A stretch of DNA of 64,000 bases from Lysobacterales bacterium (GCA_013001885.1 JABDLD010000009.1:20567-84566), one strand, 5' to 3'. Numbered from the stretch's first letter, positions 37,491 through 47,669 are shown. Notes: generated by a model from the sequence alone, not told the origin. Program-made: numbers and translations.

Positions 37491-38012
37491 ATGGGTATTT
37501 TTGATTCGATTAAAAACGCGTTCGGCGGTAAAGATGAGCCGAAAGCGGACGTCACGGTCAGTCCAAGCCAGATGCTTCGCGAAGCCGGGCTGGATCCCAG
37601 CCGGCTGAAGTTTGGTTTTGGCACCGGCACCATCTCGGTTTCGGGTGAAATCGCCGACGAAGCCGACCGGAAAAAGATCCTCGACGTCCTCGCCGGGGCC
37701 GCCGGAATTTCTGCGGTTCAGGACAACATGGTCGTCGCCGCCCCTGCTCCCGCACAGGCGCCAGAACCGCCTCCGGCGCCGGAGGCTCCTGCAGCAGAGG
37801 CCGCCAGTGAAGATGCCGGCGAAGGTTCGGAAGCGGAGGCTCCCAAGACATACACGGTTCAGTCCGGTGATACGTTGTGGAAAATCTCGGAGGAAATATA
37901 CGGCAACGGTTCCAAGTACATGAAGATCTTCGAGGCCAACACGGATCTTCTGGAAAATCCGGACCGCATTTTCCCCGGACAGAAACTCGTCATCCCCGAA
38001 CTGGAAGGCTGA
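37491..38012 (+). CDS. kbp: BON-LysM protein, Kbp/YgaU-like
   Basis: A 173-residue protein from ATG 37491 with AGGAG six bases before it. It has an N-terminal segment MGIFDSIKNAFG, a BON domain (about 25-85), an Ala/Pro/Glu-rich linker and a C-terminal LysM (KTYTVQSGDTLWKISEEIYG to the end). This is the architecture of E. coli Kbp, a cytoplasmic potassium-binding protein (149 residues); the linker accounts for the extra length. Confidence 0.88.
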   Translation: MGIFDSIKNAFGGKDEPKADVTVSPSQMLREAGLDPSRLKFGFGTGTISVSGEIADEADRKKILDVLAGAAGISAVQDNMVVAAPAPAQAPEPPPAPEAPAAEAASEDAGEGSEAEAPKTYTVQSGDTLWKISEEIYGNGSKYMKIFEANTDLLENPDRIFPGQKLVIPELEG

Positions 38013-38095
38013 CAGCGACACTGGAACGAGTTTATCGGAGCGGGCGTCAATTCACGACTTTCCGGTAAACCCGTTCCCGTTGTTGACATCCCATC

Positions 38096-38362
38096 ATGCT
38101 GTGCACCATCTACCGTTCCGAAAAACGATCGGAAACCTATCTGTACCTGGCGCAAAATCTTGATTTTCAAGACTTGCCCGATGATCTCCGGGATCATTTC
38201 GGTGAACCTGTCCTGGTGATGCGACTCAAGCTGGCCCGCGCCCGAAAGCTGGCCCGCGCCGATGTCGATAAAGTCATGTCCTGCCTCGAGGATCAGGGAT
38301 TCTATCTGCAGCTGCCGCCGCAACTGCCGGTGGAAGAGGAAATCGCCCGCCGATTTTCCTGA
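38096..38362 (+). CDS. YcgL-domain protein
   Basis: An 88-residue protein starting MLCTIYRSEKRSETYLY, with LPDDLRDHFGEPVLVMRLKL; this matches the YcgL (DUF709) family confined largely to Gammaproteobacteria. Function unknown. It is 83 bases after the kbp-like gene. Confidence 0.9.
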   Translation: MLCTIYRSEKRSETYLYLAQNLDFQDLPDDLRDHFGEPVLVMRLKLARARKLARADVDKVMSCLEDQGFYLQLPPQLPVEEEIARRFS

Positions 38363-38404
38363 GTGCCCGGTCGATCGGCCATTCCGTGCGGCGGGAGCGG
38401 CGCC

Positions 38405-38809
38405 TTACTTTGAGCTGGTCGCGACGCTGACCGATTCGATGCCCACGGCTTCTGCGGCATCCAGAATGGTTACCAGCGACTCGGTTTCCGCCTCGGGATG
38501 CGCCGCCACAATTAACGGAGAGGTGGGCTTCTCGGCTTTTTCGCGTTCAAGGTTTGCCTGAACTGCACGCGGCTCGAGAATTCGGCCTTTGACGCTGATC
38601 AGGCTGCTGGCGTCGATCTTAACGACGATAGGGCCCTTGTCCTGCTTTATTTCCTTGGGCGGTGCGTTGCTCGGACGCGATACTTCAAGGCCGCTTTCTT
38701 TCACAAAGGATGTGGTGACGATGAAAAAGATAAGCATGATGAAAACGATGTCCAGCATCGGGGTGATGTTGATTTCCGCTTCTTCGTCTGTGTGATGCCT
38801 TCTTTTCAT
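38405..38809 (-). CDS. ExbD/TolR-family biopolymer transport protein
   Basis: A 134-residue protein with a short cytoplasmic start, one membrane helix containing the conserved Asp (TPMLDIVFIMLIFFIVTTSF) and a periplasmic domain. ExbD works with ExbB and TonB to use the proton gradient. No exbB or tonB is adjacent, so it either belongs to a distant set or is an accessory copy. It lies 75 bases after glmS on the same strand. Confidence 0.92.
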   Translation of the reverse strand: MKRRHHTDEEAEINITPMLDIVFIMLIFFIVTTSFVKESGLEVSRPSNAPPKEIKQDKGPIVVKIDASSLISVKGRILEPRAVQANLEREKAEKPTSPLIVAAHPEAETESLVTILDAAEAVGIESVSVATSSK

Positions 38810-38884
38810 CCTAGCGTTCCGTTACGGCTGCCCGGCAGGGAAGCACAGGTTACTCAAACGATGCCGTTTTCGCCAGTTTTGACA

Positions 38885-40720
38885 TCACTCTACAGTCACT
38901 GACTTGGCGAGATTTCTGGGCTGATCTACATCGGTGCCTCGCAGAACAGCTACGTGATAAGCCAGTAACTGCAGCGGCACGGTCAGGACTACCGGCGCCA
39001 GCATCTGGCCGCCGGTTTCCAGCTTTATGATCTGGCCATGACGCTCTTTCAGGCTGGAAACTGCCGCTGCGTCGGCGATGACGAACATCTCACCGCCCCG
39101 GGCGCGGACTTCTTCGATATTGCTGATGAGCTTTTCCAGCAGCGTATTGTTTGGCGCAACGGCCACGACCGGCATATCGTGATCAACGAGCGCCAGCGGT
39201 CCGTGTTTCAGCTCTCCCGCGGGATATGCCTCGGCATGAATATAGGAAATTTCTTTCAACTTGAGCGCACCTTCCATGGCGACGGGGTAGTAGCTGCCCC
39301 GCCCGAGGAACAGCGCATGGTGCTTTTCCACGAACTGCTCCGCCAGCACTTCAATTTCACCGTCGAGTTCGAGCGCGCGGTTCATCAACTCCGGCAGTTG
39401 GTGCAAATCCCGGGCCCACTGCGCAATCAGGGAAGCCTCGGCCAGGCCGGCCAACTGCGCCAACTCCAGTACCAGCAACTGCAACGCGACCAGTTGCGTG
39501 GTAAACGCCTTGGTTGAAGCAACCCCTATTTCGGGTCCTGCTCGCGTCATCAGGACCAGATCGGCCTCCCGGACAATAGTGCTTTCCGGTACGTTGCAGA
39601 TTACCAGCGTGGCAAGGTAGCCGGCAGCTTTGGCATGGCGCAGAGCAGCCAGCGTGTCCGCGGTTTCGCCCGATTGCGAAATGGCCACAAACAGGGCGTT
39701 TTCCGGAATGACCGGGTGACGATACCGGTACTCACTCGCCACCTCGACCATGCAGGGAATCCCGGCCAGCTCTTCGAGTTGATAGCGGGCGACCAGGCCG
39801 GCGTGAAAACTGGTTCCGCAGGCCACGATGTGAACCTGCTTGACCTTCTTCAGAATGGTATCTGCGCCGACTCCGAATATATTGGGCAGCACCCGGTCTA
39901 GCCCAATTCGGCCCTCCAGCGTTTCAGCAACCGCCGCAGGCTGCTCAAAGATTTCCTTCTGCATGAAATGGCGAAAGGTCCCGCGTTGTGCCGCGTCAGC
40001 CGCGACGTCCGATTCCTTCACGGCACGTTCTACGGGCTGGTCTTCCCGGTCGCGAATGTCGTAACCTTCTGTGCCCAGGCGGACTACATCGCCTTCTTCG
40101 AGATAAATAAAGCGGTTGGTGACGCCCAGCAGCGGATGGATATCCGAGGCCAGGTAGTGTTCCTGGAAGCCGATACCCAGGACCAGCGGGCTGCCCTGGC
40201 GTGCTCCGACTATCACGCCCGGTTCCGTTGCGCTCACAACGGCAATGGCAAATGCGCCCCGGATACGCGTGACCGCCTCACGCACCGCCCCGAACAGGTC
40301 GTTGCCCTCCTCCACCAATCGGTGGACCAGGTGAACCATGACTTCGGTATCGGTTTCGGAATTGAATTCGTATCCCGCTGCAAGCAACTCTTCCCTCAGC
40401 TCCTCGTGATTCTCGATGATGCCGTTATGCACGAGCGCAATGGATTCCCTTGACAGGTGCGGATGTGCATTGGCCGTGCTCGGAACGCCATGGGTGGCCC
40501 AGCGGGTATGGGCGATTCCGCAGTGGCCGGACAGCGGACTGGCCTGCAGCAAAGCATCCAGATCCTGGACTTTACCCTGCGTCTTCTGCCGAAGCAGGAT
40601 GCCTTCGTTCTGGATCGCCACACCGGCAGAATCGTAACCGCGGTATTCCAGGGCACGCAGCCCGGAAATCAGGATTTCACTGACGTTGCGATGGGTAGAG
40701 GCCGCTACGATGCCACACAT
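38885..40720 (-). CDS. glmS: Glutamine--fructose-6-phosphate aminotransferase
   Basis: A 611-residue enzyme with an N-terminal glutaminase (Cys2 in MCGIVAAS), two SIS sugar-isomerase domains and the conserved C-terminus LRGTDVDQPRNLAKSVTVE. It makes glucosamine-6-phosphate for cell-wall precursors. It begins three bases after the glmU stop; the two form an operon. No glmS ribozyme is present, as expected outside Firmicutes. Confidence 0.98.
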   Translation of the reverse strand: MCGIVAASTHRNVSEILISGLRALEYRGYDSAGVAIQNEGILLRQKTQGKVQDLDALLQASPLSGHCGIAHTRWATHGVPSTANAHPHLSRESIALVHNGIIENHEELREELLAAGYEFNSETDTEVMVHLVHRLVEEGNDLFGAVREAVTRIRGAFAIAVVSATEPGVIVGARQGSPLVLGIGFQEHYLASDIHPLLGVTNRFIYLEEGDVVRLGTEGYDIRDREDQPVERAVKESDVAADAAQRGTFRHFMQKEIFEQPAAVAETLEGRIGLDRVLPNIFGVGADTILKKVKQVHIVACGTSFHAGLVARYQLEELAGIPCMVEVASEYRYRHPVIPENALFVAISQSGETADTLAALRHAKAAGYLATLVICNVPESTIVREADLVLMTRAGPEIGVASTKAFTTQLVALQLLVLELAQLAGLAEASLIAQWARDLHQLPELMNRALELDGEIEVLAEQFVEKHHALFLGRGSYYPVAMEGALKLKEISYIHAEAYPAGELKHGPLALVDHDMPVVAVAPNNTLLEKLISNIEEVRARGGEMFVIADAAAVSSLKERHGQIIKLETGGQMLAPVVLTVPLQLLAYHVAVLRGTDVDQPRNLAKSVTVE

Positions 40721-40723
40721 GAT

Positions 40724-42097
40724 TCACTTATCCTTTTCTTTGCGCGGCCGTTTCCAGTTCGAAACCGAGGCCTGCCTTGCACGGCTTACTGTCAGGGCGT
40801 CTGGCGGCGCGTCTTTTGTCACCGTTGAGCCCGCTCCAATCGTTGCGCCGCGCCCCACGGTCACTGGCGCGACCAATTGCGTGTCCGAGCCGATGAAAAC
40901 GTCGTCCTCAATGACGGTCTCGTGTTTGTTGGCGCCATCGTAATTACAGGTGATGGTGCCGGCACCGATGTTTACGTTTTTTCCGATTTCCGAGTCACCA
41001 AGGTAACTCAAATGGCTGGCTTTTGTGCCCTCGTCCAAGCGCGCATTCTTGGTCTCGACGAAATTGCCGACCCGGCATCCTGCGGACAGCACCGTGCCGG
41101 GGCGCAGCCGCGCAAACGGACCGATCTCACAAGGGCCGGTGGTTGTCACACCCTCCAGCACGCTGTGTGGATGAACGATGCCGCCCGCGGCGAGCCTGCA
41201 GTTGGTCAGCACAGACCCTGGCCCAATGCGCACACCGTCACCGAGGTGGTTCTCGCCCTCGAGCACCACGTTGATATCGATGCACACGTCCAGTCCGGTC
41301 GTTACGCTTCCCCGGATATCCACGCGTTCCGGATCAAGCACATGAACCCCCGCTTCCATCAACTCCATGGCCCGGCGCTGGCGGTAGCGTTTTTCCAGTT
41401 CGGCCAGCTGGCCGTGGTCATTAGCGCCGCGCAGATCGCGTTCGTCCGGCGCCAGAACTCCATGCACTTCGCCGTTTTCAGTACGCGCCATCGAAAAAAT
41501 ATCAGGCAGATAGTATTCGTTCTTGGCGTTGTCACAACTCAGCCGGTCGAGCCAGCCACGCAGCTTTGCGGCATCTGCCATGATAATTCCGGTGTTGACC
41601 TCGCGAATCTTATGCTGTTCGGGAGCCGCTTCATGGTGCTCGATCACACCGATGATGTTTCCACCGGGATCACGCAGGATGCGCCCGTAGCCATGCGGGT
41701 CATCGAGGTTCATGGTGAGCAATACAAGCGGCTGGCTGCGCTCAGCCAGCATGTCAGACAACAGTGAGGCGGGGATCAGGGGGTGATCTCCCAGCAATAC
41801 GAGAACGGTGGCTTCGTCAGGAATGCCCGGCATCGCCTGCATCACGGCGTGGCCCGTACCGCGGCGCTCAGCCTGCAGAGCCCAGGTGACCGGGTACGCG
41901 CTGCACGACTCCCTGACCTGCTCAGCCCCGCTGCCAACGACCACGTGAACCCGTTCCGGTTCCAGCGTAACTGCGGTATCCAGCAGATGCGCCAGCATGG
42001 GCTTGCCGCCCACGGTTTGAAGCATTTTTGGCAGGCTGGATTTCATCCGGGTACCCTCACCCGCAGCGAGAATCACGATATGTAGAGGTTTGTCCAT
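40724..42097 (-). CDS. glmU: Bifunctional UDP-N-acetylglucosamine pyrophosphorylase/glucosamine-1-P acetyltransferase
   Basis: A 457-residue protein with the uridylyltransferase signature LAAGEGTRMKSSLPKM at the N-terminus and a left-handed beta-helix acetyltransferase from about residue 250, containing SYLGDSEIGKNVNIGAGTITCNYDG. In many Gammaproteobacteria glmU follows atpC; here the upstream neighbour is a divergent S9 peptidase gene. Confidence 0.98.
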   Translation of the reverse strand: MDKPLHIVILAAGEGTRMKSSLPKMLQTVGGKPMLAHLLDTAVTLEPERVHVVVGSGAEQVRESCSAYPVTWALQAERRGTGHAVMQAMPGIPDEATVLVLLGDHPLIPASLLSDMLAERSQPLVLLTMNLDDPHGYGRILRDPGGNIIGVIEHHEAAPEQHKIREVNTGIIMADAAKLRGWLDRLSCDNAKNEYYLPDIFSMARTENGEVHGVLAPDERDLRGANDHGQLAELEKRYRQRRAMELMEAGVHVLDPERVDIRGSVTTGLDVCIDINVVLEGENHLGDGVRIGPGSVLTNCRLAAGGIVHPHSVLEGVTTTGPCEIGPFARLRPGTVLSAGCRVGNFVETKNARLDEGTKASHLSYLGDSEIGKNVNIGAGTITCNYDGANKHETVIEDDVFIGSDTQLVAPVTVGRGATIGAGSTVTKDAPPDALTVSRARQASVSNWKRPRKEKDK

Positions 42098-42219
42098 AAA
42101 ATCAGGCTAATGCTCGAATCGTTTCAGCAGCACAGTATAGCTCTATAAACCTGAACGCTCTATTTATGAATATCACCCGAATAGACTATAGTTGCGGTTC
42201 GTTATACCAATGACCGCCC

Positions 42220-44187
42220 GTGAAATTAAAATCGATTCTCTTCAGCCTGCTCCTGTTTTCTTTTTCAGACGTCAGCGGCGACGTCCAGGAATGGACCGCG
42301 AATGACGGGCAGCTCATTCTGCAGGATGTGCCTCAAATACCGGAATCCCTCGTCCATCGGCTAAGCCAATACCAGAACGTCCGTTCCGCCGGTTTCATCG
42401 ATTGGACCAGCGACGGCAAGAACATGTACATCCGCACCCGCTTTGGAGATATCAGGCAGATTCACAAGGTTCATGCCGCCGGAGGCGCCAGGCAGCAGCT
42501 CACCTGGTTCCGTGAACCCATTGGGCGAGTTTCGAGGCGATCGAAAGGCCACGAGCTCGCGATTACCATGGATGAGGGCGGTGGTGAACTGGACCAGATT
42601 TACCTGTTCGATCCGAAAACTGCCACCCGGAAACGCATCACGAACGGAAATTCCCGTAACCGGATGGCACGCTGGAGCAACAACGGCAAGCGGCTCGCTT
42701 TCCAGTCGACGCGCCGCAATGGACGCAACAATGATCTCTGGATCATGGATCCCGACCAGCCTGGAAGTGAAGAACTGCTGCTGGAGGCTCCGGACGGCAC
42801 CTGGTACGGCCCAACGGATTTCAGCCGTAAAGGAAGCTTGCTGCTGGTCCAACAGTTTCTCGGTGTCAACGATTCCCGGATTTACGTCTTGAATCTGAAA
42901 GATCGCAGCCTGCGGCTGTTAGCCGGAAGCCCGGATAATCCATCGGCTAACCGGGCGATCGCATTTGACCGGCGTGATAAAGGTTTTTACCTGATCAGCA
43001 ATGTCCGCGGCAGAGCGGCGGAACTGCTCTGGCAACCGCTGGATCCCGGTTTGCCACCTGTCGTTCTCACCTCCGGAATCTCCTGGGATGTAACGGCTTT
43101 CGCGCTGAGCGATGATGGCCGGCGTGGAGCTTTCGTCACGAACGAAGACGGGGCCAGTCGGCTCTACCTGCTCAACACGAGGAACGGCCGGTATGCGTTG
43201 GTGGAAAAAGTACCGTTAGGGATTATTTCCAACCTGAATTTCAGTCCGAACAATCGCCACCTGGCGATGGACCTGAGTACCGCGCAGACGCCCAATGACG
43301 TGTACGTGATGAACCTGGGTACCAAGCCCGAACGCGCCCGGTCGATGGTCCGCTGGACCTTCAGCGAGGTGGGGGGGCTTGATACCCGTTCATTTGTCGA
43401 ACCAAAACTGTTTCATTACCCCACCTTTGACCTCGCCGGAGAACTGCAGCGAGAAGTGCCGGCATTTGTTTATCTTCCGGACTCCGGCAAGCCTCACCCG
43501 GTCATCATATACGTACACGGCGGCCCGGAAAGCCAGTACAGGCCTTCGTTCAGCAGCACATTCCAGATGTGGGTAGCTGAGCTCGGCGCCGCCGTGATCG
43601 CACCGAATATCCGCGGGTCGACCGGGTATGATAACGAATATCTCACCCTCGATGACGGCTACAGGCGCGAAGACGCCGTGAAGGATATCGGCGCCCTGCT
43701 CGACTGGATCGCGCAACAGCCAGAACTGGATGAAACCCGCGTGGCTATCTACGGCGCCAGCTACGGCGGTTATATCGTGCTGGCATCAGCAGCACGCTAT
43801 AGCGACCGCCTGAAAGCCGGGGTGGACGTGGTGGGAATCAGCAATTTCGTGACGTTCCTGGAAAACACCGAGGACTACCGGCGCAACCTGAGACGCCACG
43901 AATACGGCGACGAGCGGCAACCCGAGATGCGCAGTTTTTTGGAGCGGATCAGCCCGATCAACAACGTGAACGCCATCGACATACCGTTGTTGGTCGTACA
44001 GGGCCGTAACGACCCACGGGTGCCCGCCAACCAGTCCTTGCAGATCGTGCGCGCCCTGCGCAGCCGGGGCCGGCCGGTCTGGTACATCGAAGCGCTCAAT
44101 GAAGGCCACGGCTATGAACGCAAAGAGAACGTGGACCTTTACGAGCAGGCAGCCATTCTCTTCTTGCAACAATACCTGGGCCGTTAA
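42220..44187 (+). CDS. Secreted S9-family prolyl oligopeptidase-like peptidase
   Basis: A 655-residue protein starting at GTG 42220 with a signal peptide (about 1-20). Residues 40-390 form a beta-propeller of WD/PD40-type repeats; the C-terminal alpha/beta hydrolase has Ser514 (GASYGG), Asp598 (GRNDPRVP) and His630 (EGHGYER). Such enzymes cleave short peptides in the periplasm. A TATAGT -10-like box is at 42187-42192. Confidence 0.92.
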   Translation: MKLKSILFSLLLFSFSDVSGDVQEWTANDGQLILQDVPQIPESLVHRLSQYQNVRSAGFIDWTSDGKNMYIRTRFGDIRQIHKVHAAGGARQQLTWFREPIGRVSRRSKGHELAITMDEGGGELDQIYLFDPKTATRKRITNGNSRNRMARWSNNGKRLAFQSTRRNGRNNDLWIMDPDQPGSEELLLEAPDGTWYGPTDFSRKGSLLLVQQFLGVNDSRIYVLNLKDRSLRLLAGSPDNPSANRAIAFDRRDKGFYLISNVRGRAAELLWQPLDPGLPPVVLTSGISWDVTAFALSDDGRRGAFVTNEDGASRLYLLNTRNGRYALVEKVPLGIISNLNFSPNNRHLAMDLSTAQTPNDVYVMNLGTKPERARSMVRWTFSEVGGLDTRSFVEPKLFHYPTFDLAGELQREVPAFVYLPDSGKPHPVIIYVHGGPESQYRPSFSSTFQMWVAELGAAVIAPNIRGSTGYDNEYLTLDDGYRREDAVKDIGALLDWIAQQPELDETRVAIYGASYGGYIVLASAARYSDRLKAGVDVVGISNFVTFLENTEDYRRNLRRHEYGDERQPEMRSFLERISPINNVNAIDIPLLVVQGRNDPRVPANQSLQIVRALRSRGRPVWYIEALNEGHGYERKENVDLYEQAAILFLQQYLGR

Positions 44188-44210
44188 GCGCCGGCCGGAA
44201 TCCGCACCTT

Positions 44211-45392
44211 CTATTCTGAGGCGCTGTTGAAGCCAGCGGAAGACGGCAAGTGAATATCGCGCTGGGGAAAAGGAATGCTGATCCCCTCCTGGCGAAACCG
44301 GCCCTCAATTTCAATCAGTAACTGGTGTTTCACCAGCCCCCGCTGCTCCGGATACTTGATCCAGCCCATCAATTCGAAATCCAGCGAACTTTCGCCGAAT
44401 GCCCGCATCCGGACCCGCGGCACGGGATCATCCAGGATCAGTGAGTTATCTGTTGCAATCTGTTCCACCACCTCGACCACGGTTGCCGGCAGCGTGCCGT
44501 AGGCGACGCCGAACGGAACCCTTATGCGGTGCTCGATCGCGGGTCCGCCGCTTTCGTTGGTAATCTTCGCGTTACCCATTACGGCGTTGGGGATCGAAAT
44601 TTCGACATCATCACGGGTGAGCAGTCGCGTGGACCGCATTCCAAGTTCTGTAACCACGCCGCGCTCCCCGGTATCCAGCACAATATAGTCCCCCAGTTTG
44701 TAAGGCGCATCCGCGATGATCGACACACCTGAAATCAGGTTGGCCAGCGTGTCCTTGGCTGCGAAGCCCACCGCGATGCCAATCACGCCGGCAGAAGCCA
44801 GCCAGGCTGTGCCGTCAATGTTCCACAGCGCCATGAAAAACCAGATCAAAAAGCCCAGAAGGACCATCTTGATGCCCATCTCGAACAACGGGCGGGTCCG
44901 GGGCTGGAAGATGGCGAAACGCATAGTGTCGCGGGACATGACGGCAATCGCCAATGCCGTGGCCTTAAACCAGGCCCGCCCCCACAGGAACAGCAGAACC
45001 GTGAACAGCAATCTCACCAATACCCAGATTACAGACTCTTTCAGGTCAAAAACATTAACGGTAGCAACCAGAGCCAGGATGACGGTTGTTTGCACGACAG
45101 GGGCCGTGAGGTACTTGACCAGGCGATCATCAAGGGCAGTGCGGGTGCGCTTGGCGGCATGCAGCAAAACAGTGTCAAGTACCCACTGAATGCCTTTACC
45201 CAGCGCAAAACCGAGCACCAGCATCAACAGCACCAGCACGAATGGATAGTCCTTCATGAATTCCCAGACGGGAAGCAGTTGCTCCGGCAGGAAGGGTTCC
45301 ATCTGGATGTTCAGGTCCAGCATGTCGCCCTGCGCCGGCGCATTGTCGGGGGGCGTTGACGGCTTTGATGGTTCGGGTATCGGTATCTGCAT
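44211..45392 (-). CDS. MscS-family mechanosensitive channel
   Basis: A 393-residue protein with about four to five membrane helices. The pore helix and beta domain segment reads GVIGIAVGFAAKDTLANLISGVSII, the MscS hallmark, followed by YKLGDYIVLDTGERGVV and DVEISIPNAVMGNAKI. It would release solutes under osmotic downshock. It is 13 bases downstream of rraA on the same strand. Confidence 0.93.
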   Translation of the reverse strand: MQIPIPEPSKPSTPPDNAPAQGDMLDLNIQMEPFLPEQLLPVWEFMKDYPFVLVLLMLVLGFALGKGIQWVLDTVLLHAAKRTRTALDDRLVKYLTAPVVQTTVILALVATVNVFDLKESVIWVLVRLLFTVLLFLWGRAWFKATALAIAVMSRDTMRFAIFQPRTRPLFEMGIKMVLLGFLIWFFMALWNIDGTAWLASAGVIGIAVGFAAKDTLANLISGVSIIADAPYKLGDYIVLDTGERGVVTELGMRSTRLLTRDDVEISIPNAVMGNAKITNESGGPAIEHRIRVPFGVAYGTLPATVVEVVEQIATDNSLILDDPVPRVRMRAFGESSLDFELMGWIKYPEQRGLVKHQLLIEIEGRFRQEGISIPFPQRDIHLPSSAGFNSASE

Positions 45393-45405
45393 GGATTTCT
45401 TCTGC

Positions 45406-45894
45406 TCAGAAGCTCATGTTCAGGTCGCGTGCAGCAACAACCACGCCGTTGGAGTCTGCATAAAGAAAAGCGCCCGGCCGAACCGTCGCCCCTGCAAAGG
45501 TCACATTGACGTCCAGCTGCCCCTCGCCGCGCTTCGCAGTTTTCACCGGGTGGCAGTTCAATGCCTTCACCCCCAGGTCAATGGTGGCCAGTATTTCAAC
45601 ATCCCGGACACAACCGTTAATCAGCAGCCCCTGCCAGCCATTTTCGGCGGCAGCGGCAGCCAACAGATCCCCCAGCAGCGCGTGGCGGAGAGAGCCGCCA
45701 CCGTCCACCACGAGCACCCTTCCACGGCCCGGGGATTTCACCGCGTCCCGCACCAGCGAGTTGTCTTCGAAACACTTGACCGTTACGATTTCCCCGCTGA
45801 ACTTCTTCTTGGCTCCAAAATCGGAAAACAACGGTTCCAGCACGGAAATTTCCTCGATGAAGTCGTCGCAAATATCTGGAACGGAATACGTCAT
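45406..45894 (-). CDS. rraA: RraA-family protein (regulator of RNase E activity)
   Basis: A 162-residue protein from ATG 45894 with AAGGA seven bases before it. [30 protein letters not shown] and INGCVRDVE match the RraA fold. E. coli RraA (161 residues) inhibits RNase E; related proteins are aldolases, so the activity is not certain from sequence. Confidence 0.92.
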   Translation of the reverse strand: MTYSVPDICDDFIEEISVLEPLFSDFGAKKKFSGEIVTVKCFEDNSLVRDAVKSPGRGRVLVVDGGGSLRHALLGDLLAAAAAENGWQGLLINGCVRDVEILATIDLGVKALNCHPVKTAKRGEGQLDVNVTFAGATVRPGAFLYADSNGVVVAARDLNMSF

Positions 45895-46031
45895 TGGCTT
45901 GTCCTTAATACCCCGGTTGAATGTCGAGAGCGCCATTATATCTAAAGCATCCGAACAGGATCAGGTCACGGACGAGAGTAGCGGGATCAGAGTACTATGA
46001 TTACATCATCAGGAATAAACGGAGATTGTCG

Positions 46032-46829
46032 ATGTTCAAGGATCAGGTAGTCTGGATTACGGGCGGCTCATCAGGCATTGGCGAAGCCCTGGCACTGGAG
46101 TTTGCGGCGGCAGGATCCAGGATCGTGCTCTCGGCCCGGAGAGAGAAGGAACTCAACAGGGTAAGGGAACGCTGCATCGAGGCGGGAGGAGGAGCAGACG
46201 ATGTCCTGGTGCTGCCGCTCGATGTGACTGACCATGATGCTATGCCTGCCGCCGTGCAAAAAGTGGTGAATGTTTTCGGCCGTATCGACCTGCTGATCAA
46301 CAACGCCGGGATATCCCAACGCTCTCTCTGCGTCGACACTGACATGTCCGTTTACCGTAAGCTTTTCGAAATAGATGTCCTCGGCCAGATTGCATTAACC
46401 AAGGCGGTGCTTCCCGGCCTGCTGGAACAGGGCAGCGGGCACATTGCGATAACCTCCTCGGTGGCCGGCAAGATCGGTGTCCCGAAGCGCACCGGCTATT
46501 GCGCGGCCAAGCACGCCGTCATGGGTTTTTATGACGCCCTGCGAGCAGAGATGGCGCCGCGCGGCATTCGAGTGACGACCATCACGCCCGGTTTCATCAG
46601 GACCAATATATCGGTCAATGCCTTGAAAGGGGACGGTTCGGAATTTGGGGAAGTCGACGGAGACATTGCCGGGGGCATGGACGTAACCCGCTGCGCCCGC
46701 GTCATCATGGACGGTTTCCGCAAAGGCACCCCGGAAATTGCCGTGGGCGAAGGAATGGAAATGAAAGCCTTGTGGCTGAAACGTTTTTTTCCCGCAGCCG
46801 TTTTCAAAAAAGTCGAAAAAATGGCCTGA
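46032..46829 (+). CDS. Short-chain dehydrogenase/reductase
   Basis: A 265-residue classical SDR with the nucleotide loop TGGSSGIG, NNAG, a catalytic Ser in SSVAGKIG and the YCAAK Tyr/Lys pair. GGAG seven bases upstream supports ATG 46032. It resembles the DHRS7-like subgroup, often membrane-associated with unknown substrate. Divergent from rraA. Confidence 0.9.
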   Translation: MFKDQVVWITGGSSGIGEALALEFAAAGSRIVLSARREKELNRVRERCIEAGGGADDVLVLPLDVTDHDAMPAAVQKVVNVFGRIDLLINNAGISQRSLCVDTDMSVYRKLFEIDVLGQIALTKAVLPGLLEQGSGHIAITSSVAGKIGVPKRTGYCAAKHAVMGFYDALRAEMAPRGIRVTTITPGFIRTNISVNALKGDGSEFGEVDGDIAGGMDVTRCARVIMDGFRKGTPEIAVGEGMEMKALWLKRFFPAAVFKKVEKMA

Positions 46830-46835
46830 CTTCCG

Positions 46836-47669
46836 CTAATTTTTTTGTGCCAGCATCCACTTGCGCAAGCGGTTGGAGTCACCGAAAGGCGTCAGCTTGC
46901 CAAACGAGTTCAACAGAACGATGGCGACGGGCTCGCCTTCGATGGTGGCCTGCATGACCAGGCATCGCCCGGCCTCATTAATGTATCCGGTCTTGCTCAG
47001 TGCGATATCCCAGCTTTTGTTTTTAAGCAGCCGGTTGGTGTTTCCATAGACCAGCGGCCCGCGACCTTCGTAGGGTCGAACCTCCATCCGCTGCGTTGTG
47101 CTGGCCTGCCGGATCAGCGGATAGCCGTCCGCGGCCGCCACCATTTTGGCCAGGTCGCTGGCCGTTGACTGGTTTTCAACCTTTAACCCTGCGGCATCGG
47201 CAAACCGGCTGGCAAGCATCCCGAGGCCAGAGGCCTTTTGGTTCATCTGCGCTACAAATTTACCGGTCCCGCCGGGATAAGTCCGGCCCAGGGCCGCGGC
47301 AGCCCGGTTTTCGGAAGACATGATGGCCAGCAGGATCATTTCCCGCCGGGTCAAAGCCGCACCATACTCCAGCCGGGAATCCGTCAGCTGAACCAGGTCA
47401 CGGTCAGCCCGGGTGACGGTAATTTTCTCGTCCAGATTCAATCCGGAGTCCAGAATGACCATTGCCGTCATCAGCTTGGTAATCGAGGCGATGGGGCGAA
47501 CTGTCTCGATATCCTTGCCGTAGATGATTTTTCCGTGCCGATCAACGACCAGCGCCGAGGCAGAACGCACCTTGGGATCCGCTGCGGAACTGGAAGCCAG
47601 TAGCAAGACGGGCGCGCAAATTCCCAGGCCGACAAGGAGAAAAAGGCAAAGAGCTGTCAGTCTGGTCAT
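46836..47669 (-). CDS. PBP7-like D-alanyl-D-alanine endopeptidase (S11 family)
   Basis: A 277-residue protein with an N-terminal signal/anchor (about 1-28). Active-site motifs are Ser62-x-x-Lys65 (SITK), Ser119-Glu-Asn121 (SEN) and Lys226-Thr-Gly228 (KTG). Absence of the extra C-terminal domain of PBP5 and the length fit PBP7/PbpG, which cleaves D-Ala-mDAP cross-links in murein. Convergent with the SDR gene. Confidence 0.92.
   Translation of the reverse strand: MTRLTALCLFLLVGLGICAPVLLLASSSAADPKVRSASALVVDRHGKIIYGKDIETVRPIASITKLMTAMVILDSGLNLDEKITVTRADRDLVQLTDSRLEYGAALTRREMILLAIMSSENRAAAALGRTYPGGTGKFVAQMNQKASGLGMLASRFADAAGLKVENQSTASDLAKMVAAADGYPLIRQASTTQRMEVRPYEGRGPLVYGNTNRLLKNKSWDIALSKTGYINEAGRCLVMQATIEGEPVAIVLLNSFGKLTPFGDSNRLRKWMLAQKN

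Noticed and set aside
38023..38077. Inverted repeat (GGAACGAGTTTA / TAAACCCGTTCC) between the kbp-like and YcgL genes
   Set aside because: Arms pair with one G-U but the loop is long and no T-run follows; it may be a weak transcript end, not enough to call a terminator.
38810..38884. Possible glmS-type ribozyme or GlmY/GlmZ target near glmS
   Set aside because: The glmS ribozyme lies upstream of glmS in Firmicutes; here glmU abuts glmS with three bases and nothing resembling the ribozyme core is present.
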